From NCBI GenBank assembly GCA_900552285.1, contig URYV01000014.1:1-17965 (forward strand): a stretch of DNA of 17,965 nt, in the 5' to 3' direction. The notes beneath the pieces are model-generated. The model did not search any database and had not been told where the DNA came from. It saw only the letters and a list, made by a program, of their open reading frames with translations. The stretch is from an uncultured Oscillospiraceae bacterium. Its GTDB lineage: Bacteria > Bacillota > Clostridia > Oscillospirales > Acutalibacteraceae. Position 1 is the stretch's first letter. Each line of letters starts with the position of its first letter. The translations under genes were made by a program, and so were the position numbers. Positions 14,701-17,965 of this stretch are shown here, piece by piece.

Positions 14701-15492
14701 TCAGTCTTCCAAAATGTCGCCCACCGAACCGCAGATATAGGCGGGACGGTAAGGAAATTCGTCGAGAGTTTTCATCGAGGAAACGCCAGTCAGCACAAGA
14801 ACGGTGTCCACCGCCGACTGAATTCCCGCGATGATGTCGGTGTCCATACGGTCGCCGATTATGGCGGCGTCGGCCGAATGGCAGCCGAGCAGCTTAAGGC
14901 CGGTTCTCATCATGAGGGGATTGGGCTTCCCGAGAAAATAAGCCGAACGCCCCGTTGCAAGCTCGATGGGGGAAATCATGGCGCGGCAGGCGGGAATGAT
15001 CGTTCCGCCCTCGGCAGGACCGGTGACATCGGGATTTGTGCCGATAAGCTTTGCGCCGTTCATGACAAGACGGACGGCCTTTGAAATGTTCTGATAGCTG
15101 TAATTTTGGGTTTCGCCCACCACAACATAGTCGGGACACACGTCGTTCATGCTGATTCCCGCCTCGTAAAGGGCGTTGTGAAGGCCTGCCTCGCCGATGC
15201 AGAAAACCGACGCGCCGGGGTGTTGGTTCTTGATAAACTCGGCGGTGGCAAGAGCGCTTGTATAAAAATGGCTTTCCTCCACGTCAAGCCCCATCCGCTG
15301 AAGCTTTTGGCGAAGCTCAAGGGGCGAGCGCTCGCTTGAATTTGTCAGAAAAAGATATTTTTTCTGTTCCTTATTTAACCATTCAACAAATTTTTTCGCA
15401 GGGGGGAGCAGCTCGTTTCCGTGGTAGACGACGCCGTCCATGTCGCATATAAAGCCCTGTTTTTCGCGAATTTTTGAAATGTCGTTAATCAT
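14701..15492 (-). CDS. HAD superfamily (IIA, NagD-like) sugar phosphatase
   Basis: A roughly 263-residue phosphatase of the NagD/AraL branch of HAD enzymes, which hydrolyse phosphate monoesters such as sugar phosphates. Motif I is DMDGVVYHG at residues 17-25 (nucleophile Asp17, acid/base Asp19); motif II is LFLTNSS; the lysine of motif III is in YFLGKPNP; motif IV is IGDRMDTDI. The start is uncertain: ATGs occur at 15504, 15498 and 15492, all in frame. An ATG at 15537 is excluded because it overlaps the -35 of the predicted promoter. I chose 15492, where GGTGATG can serve as a weak RBS and the length fits the family. The transcript would start almost on the first ATG, so the mRNA may be near leaderless. 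GtrA follows 12 bases downstream. Confidence 0.88.
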   Translation of the reverse strand: MINDISKIREKQGFICDMDGVVYHGNELLPPAKKFVEWLNKEQKKYLFLTNSSERSPLELRQKLQRMGLDVEESHFYTSALATAEFIKNQHPGASVFCIGEAGLHNALYEAGISMNDVCPDYVVVGETQNYSYQNISKAVRLVMNGAKLIGTNPDVTGPAEGGTIIPACRAMISPIELATGRSAYFLGKPNPLMMRTGLKLLGCHSADAAIIGDRMDTDIIAGIQSAVDTVLVLTGVSSMKTLDEFPYRPAYICGSVGDILED

Positions 15493-15508
15493 TTTCATCA
15501 CCATAAAA

Positions 15509-15537
15509 ATAATACTACAATTCCGCCTTTTTTTCAA
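15509..15537 (-). promoter_or_regulatory. Promoter of the HAD phosphatase-GtrA unit
   Basis: On the minus strand TTGAAA (15537-15532) and TATTAT (15514-15509) are exactly 17 bases apart. The predicted start at about 15502 falls among the candidate start codons. Confidence 0.6.
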
Positions 15538-15547
15538 GATAAATGTG

Positions 15548-15576
15548 TAATATTTTAAATGCCCCGTTCATAATCT
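15548..15576 (+). promoter_or_regulatory. SigE-like sporulation promoter of spoIVA
   Basis: TAATATT (15548-15554) fits the -35 described for B. subtilis SigE (KMATATT). CATAATCT (15569-15576) matches six of eight positions of its -10 (CATACAMT), and the spacing is 14 bases. SigE control of spoIVA is established in Bacillus. Confidence 0.55.
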
Positions 15577-15610
15577 TTACAAAGGCAAAAATGAAAAGAG
15601 GACGGATTAT

Positions 15611-17089
15611 ATGACAAATACAGAGCTGTATAAGGACATTGCCGCGCGAACCGGCGGAGATATTTACATCGGAATTGTGGGACCCGTCAGAACGGGAAAA
15701 TCAACCTTTATAAAAAGATTTATGGACACCCTTGTGCTGCCTAATATTTCCGAGGATTACGTAAGGGAGCGGGCAAACGACGAGCTTCCCCAATCGGCTG
15801 CCGGGCGCACCATAATGACGACCGAGCCTAAATTCATCCCCGAAACCGCGGTGGAGATGACCCTTGACGGCAAGCTTAAAATGTCGGTCCGTCTTGTGGA
15901 CTGCGTCGGATATATTGTGCCCAGTGCTCTCGGATATATTGAAGACGAAAAGCCGCGTATGGTAAAAACACCGTGGTTTGACAAGGAAATTCCCTTTAAT
16001 ATGGCTGCCGAGATCGGCACAAAAAAGGTAATAACCGAACATTCTACCGTTGGCATAGTCATCACGACCGACGGTACGATAGGTGAAATCGAACGATCGG
16101 AATACGAGGAGGCCGAAGGCCGCGTTATCGAGGAGCTCAAGGAGCTTAACAAGCCCTTTGTGGTGCTGCTGAATTCTACACGCCCAACGGCCGATGAGAC
16201 AAAGAATCTTGCCGACGAGCTGTCGAAAAAATATGAGGTCAGGGTAATTCCCGTCGACTGTCTCGGACTTTCGGAAAACGACATAAAAAATATTTTGACC
16301 GAAATGCTCTATGAATTCCCCGTTCGGGACATAAATTTCTTTATGCCCTCATGGATAAATTCTCTTGAACCGGAGCATTGGCTGAAACTCAGTATATTTG
16401 ATTCGGTGAGAAATCTCGGCAAAAGCGTCCGCCGTATCAGGGAGACCGCCGCTGCCACGAAGGAGCTTGAACAAAACGAAAATATCACTTCGGCGGTGCT
16501 TAAATCGGCAAGACTCGGAAGCGGAAGCGTCGACATCGAGATAAGCTGTGCCGAAAATCTTTTCTATAAAATTCTCACCGAGCAAAGCGGCTTTGAAATT
16601 TCCGACGAGCGGGGGCTTATGAGCACACTTTCGGGACTTGCCCAAACCGAGAAAAAGTACCGCAGGGTCAAAAACGCCCTTGACGAGGTGGAGGCTACCG
16701 GCTACGGAATAGTTATGCCGGACGTTGAGGAAATGGTGCTGGCCGAGCCCGAAATAATGAAACAGGGGGGACAATACGGCGTAAGGCTTAAGGCCTCGGC
16801 TCCCTCCATACACATGATGAAGGCCGAAATAAAAACCGAGCTTGCTCCGGTGGTGGGTTCGGAAAAGCAGTCGGAGGACCTTGTCAAATACCTCCTTGCG
16901 GGATTTGAGGACGATCCGCTTAAAATATGGGACTCCAACATTTTCGGAAAATCCCTTCACGACCTTGTAAACGAGGGGCTTCACGCAAAGCTTGCAAAAA
17001 TGCCGCCCGACGCCAGAGGCAAGGTGAGAGAAACCATCGAGCGTGTGATAAACGAGGGCTGCAACGGTCTTATCTGCATAATTTTATAA
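15611..17089 (+). CDS. spoIVA: Stage IV sporulation protein A (spore coat ATPase)
   Basis: A 492-residue SpoIVA, the ATPase that polymerises on the outer forespore membrane in the mother cell and forms the base layer of the spore coat. The length equals that of the B. subtilis protein. The Walker A loop GPVRTGKS is at residues 24-31, in the family's unusual context (IGIVGPVRTGKSTFIKRFMD). VRLVDCVGY (Walker B region, about 97-105) and the conserved TTDGTIGEI and VLLNSTRP stretches follow. The C-terminal end NGLICIIL is the hydrophobic tail typical of the family. GAGGA lies eight bases before the ATG. A SigE-like promoter upstream and a terminator downstream make it a one-gene unit. Presence of this intact gene indicates an endospore former. 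Confidence 0.97.
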   Translation: MTNTELYKDIAARTGGDIYIGIVGPVRTGKSTFIKRFMDTLVLPNISEDYVRERANDELPQSAAGRTIMTTEPKFIPETAVEMTLDGKLKMSVRLVDCVGYIVPSALGYIEDEKPRMVKTPWFDKEIPFNMAAEIGTKKVITEHSTVGIVITTDGTIGEIERSEYEEAEGRVIEELKELNKPFVVLLNSTRPTADETKNLADELSKKYEVRVIPVDCLGLSENDIKNILTEMLYEFPVRDINFFMPSWINSLEPEHWLKLSIFDSVRNLGKSVRRIRETAAATKELEQNENITSAVLKSARLGSGSVDIEISCAENLFYKILTEQSGFEISDERGLMSTLSGLAQTEKKYRRVKNALDEVEATGYGIVMPDVEEMVLAEPEIMKQGGQYGVRLKASAPSIHMMKAEIKTELAPVVGSEKQSEDLVKYLLAGFEDDPLKIWDSNIFGKSLHDLVNEGLHAKLAKMPPDARGKVRETIERVINEGCNGLICIIL

Positions 17090-17093
17090 CTTT

Positions 17094-17133
17094 AAATTCG
17101 GGTCGAAGGCTACGGCGTGCGGCCCGAATTTTT
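17094..17133 (+). terminator. Intrinsic terminator of spoIVA
   Basis: AAATTCGGG (17094-17102) pairs with CCCGAATTT (17123-17131) and runs into T residues. The 20-base loop is long and may contain extra pairs. Confidence 0.75.
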
Positions 17134-17145
17134 GCGTTAAAAATG

Positions 17146-17174
17146 TTTACTTTTTCGGTGTCATGTGTTATAAT
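17146..17174 (+). promoter_or_regulatory. Sigma-A promoter of the asp23-nusB unit
   Basis: TTTACT (17146-17151), 17 bases, TATAAT (17169-17174), with TG at 17166-17167 giving an extended -10. It lies about 55 bases before the RBS AAAGGAG. Confidence 0.75.
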
Positions 17175-17235
17175 ACAAAAAATAAACCGAAAAGAATGTA
17201 ATTATATACCGTAAAATTTCAAAGGAGTGAACACT

Positions 17236-17595
17236 ATGTCTTCGATTGAAAGAAAAAATGCAGGCGGCGTGGTTGTTTCCGACGACGTTATAGTTAAAAT
17301 CGCCGAGGTCGCCGCAAAGGACGTTCCCGGCGTTAAGGGACTTGCTTCGAGAACCACCGATTTCCGCTCTATCGTCAAGGATCGTTCGGCAAAGCCGGTT
17401 CAGATAAGAATGATTTCGGGAGCCATGGAGATAACCATGTATATCACCCTTCGCGAGGGCGTGAGAATTCCCGATGTGTGCGATGCCGTGCAAAAGGGCG
17501 TTAAAAGCTCGGTTCAGAGCATGACCGGCTGCCCCGTCACCAAGGTAAACATCGTGGTTGACGACATGGAGCCGGACGAGAAAAGCGACAAATAA
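17236..17595 (+). CDS. Asp23/Gls24 (YloU) family envelope stress protein
   Basis: A 119-residue Asp23-family protein. The pattern GGVVVSDDVIVKIAEVAAKDVPGVKGL at residues 10-36 and the later VRIPDVCDAVQKGVKSSVQSMTGCPVTKVNIVVDDM stretch (residues 76-110) are characteristic. Members are linked to envelope homeostasis and, in Staphylococcus, sit at the membrane through a partner protein; in Clostridia the gene usually precedes nusB, as here. The ATG at 17236 is chosen because AAAGGAG ends eight bases upstream; the GTG at 17227 overlaps that RBS. The gap to nusB is 20 bases, so they form one operon. Confidence 0.92.
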   Translation: MSSIERKNAGGVVVSDDVIVKIAEVAAKDVPGVKGLASRTTDFRSIVKDRSAKPVQIRMISGAMEITMYITLREGVRIPDVCDAVQKGVKSSVQSMTGCPVTKVNIVVDDMEPDEKSDK

Positions 17596-17615
17596 ATTTT
17601 TGGGGAATTTAAGGT

Positions 17616-17965
17616 ATGAAAAGAGCGTTAGCAAGGGAACAGGCATTTATATTGGTCTTTGAAAAAAGCTTTAACGACGAAAGCGTTCCGGAGCTTATTG
17701 ATTTTGCCGTGGAAAACTGCGGTTGGGAAACCGACGGCTTTATGAGCGAGCTTGCCGAAAGCACGCTTGAGCACCTCGACGCAATTGACGAGGTCATTGA
17801 AAAGTATTGTGTCGGTTGGAAAAAGAACCGTATTCCGAGGGTGTCCCTTTCCATAATGCGGGTGGCCTGCAACGAAATAATGTTTATGCCCGACATTCCC
17901 GTCGGGGTTTTTCGTTTGCTAATGAATCATCGATCGGCACCAAGATTGGTTGTACTACAACAAGA
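17616..17965 (+). CDS. nusB: Transcription antitermination protein NusB (3' end replaced or damaged)
   Basis: NusB binds boxA RNA with S10 (NusE) in rRNA antitermination. Residues 1-98 are clearly NusB: KRALAREQAFILVFE at the start, then WKKNRIPRVSLSIMRVACNEIMFMPDIPVGV at 68-98. In the family the next residues are SINEAVELAKKY; here the frame continues with FRLLMNHRSAPRLVVLQQ, which is unrelated, and runs off the window. Only the region up to about 17909 can be trusted. The RBS is weak (AAGG directly before the ATG, GGGG ten bases away), consistent with translation coupled to the preceding gene. About 35-45 C-terminal residues are missing. Confidence 0.85.
   Translation, partial: MKRALAREQAFILVFEKSFNDESVPELIDFAVENCGWETDGFMSELAESTLEHLDAIDEVIEKYCVGWKKNRIPRVSLSIMRVACNEIMFMPDIPVGVFRLLMNHRSAPRLVVLQQ

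Overview
The window looks like metagenomic DNA from a low-to-mid GC, endospore-forming member of Clostridia (probably an Oscillospirales-type bacterium). The evidence is a full-length spoIVA with a SigE-like promoter, a long-form HPF, an asp23/yloU-nusB pair, AGGAGG ribosome binding sites and U-tract intrinsic terminators after most units. It does not read as one continuous chromosome piece. The first ~1.5 kb is clearly more GC-rich than the rest, and at about 1531-1542 the first 65 codons of a phosphoketolase run directly into the middle of ftsZ, in a different frame and at a short shared GGC-rich stretch. The left edge (before ~150) and the right edge (after ~17909, inside nusB) also look like breakpoints. 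I treat these as probable assembly or amplification chimeras and the interior 1537-17909 as one genuine locus.

Layout. 1-1536: a DegV family protein, a short and probably damaged membrane ORF, a strong terminator, then the promoter, RBS and N-terminus of a phosphoketolase. 1537-2326: C-terminal two thirds of ftsZ and its terminator. 2343-7297: an efflux-type island made of a TetR regulator, an MMPL/RND membrane transporter with a palindrome in its promoter, and a secreted xxxLxxG-repeat/coiled-coil protein. 7298-8195: a 370-base AT-rich regulatory gap, long HPF and a bidirectional terminator.

8209-12560 is a minus-strand unit transcribed leftward: a GH4 alpha-galactosidase-like enzyme, a LiaF-like membrane protein, an ABC ATPase and its large permease (the last two overlap by one base). 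Divergently from it, 12652-14130 carries a MATE efflux gene behind a short structured RNA leader that ends in an intrinsic terminator just before the RBS, i.e. a candidate riboswitch/attenuator. On the minus strand, 14179-15492 has a NagD-like HAD phosphatase followed by a GtrA-like membrane protein. 15548-17133 has spoIVA with its sporulation promoter and terminator; 17146-17909 has asp23/yloU and a truncated nusB.

Functionally the locus mixes housekeeping genes (ftsZ, hpf, nusB), sporulation (spoIVA) and several envelope or export systems (MMPL pair, LiaF-ABC, MATE, GtrA). The most interesting items are the MATE leader RNA, the TetR-MMPL-secreted repeat protein module and the GH4-LiaF-ABC gene string. 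No CRISPR array, tRNA, rRNA, insertion sequence or prophage gene was seen.
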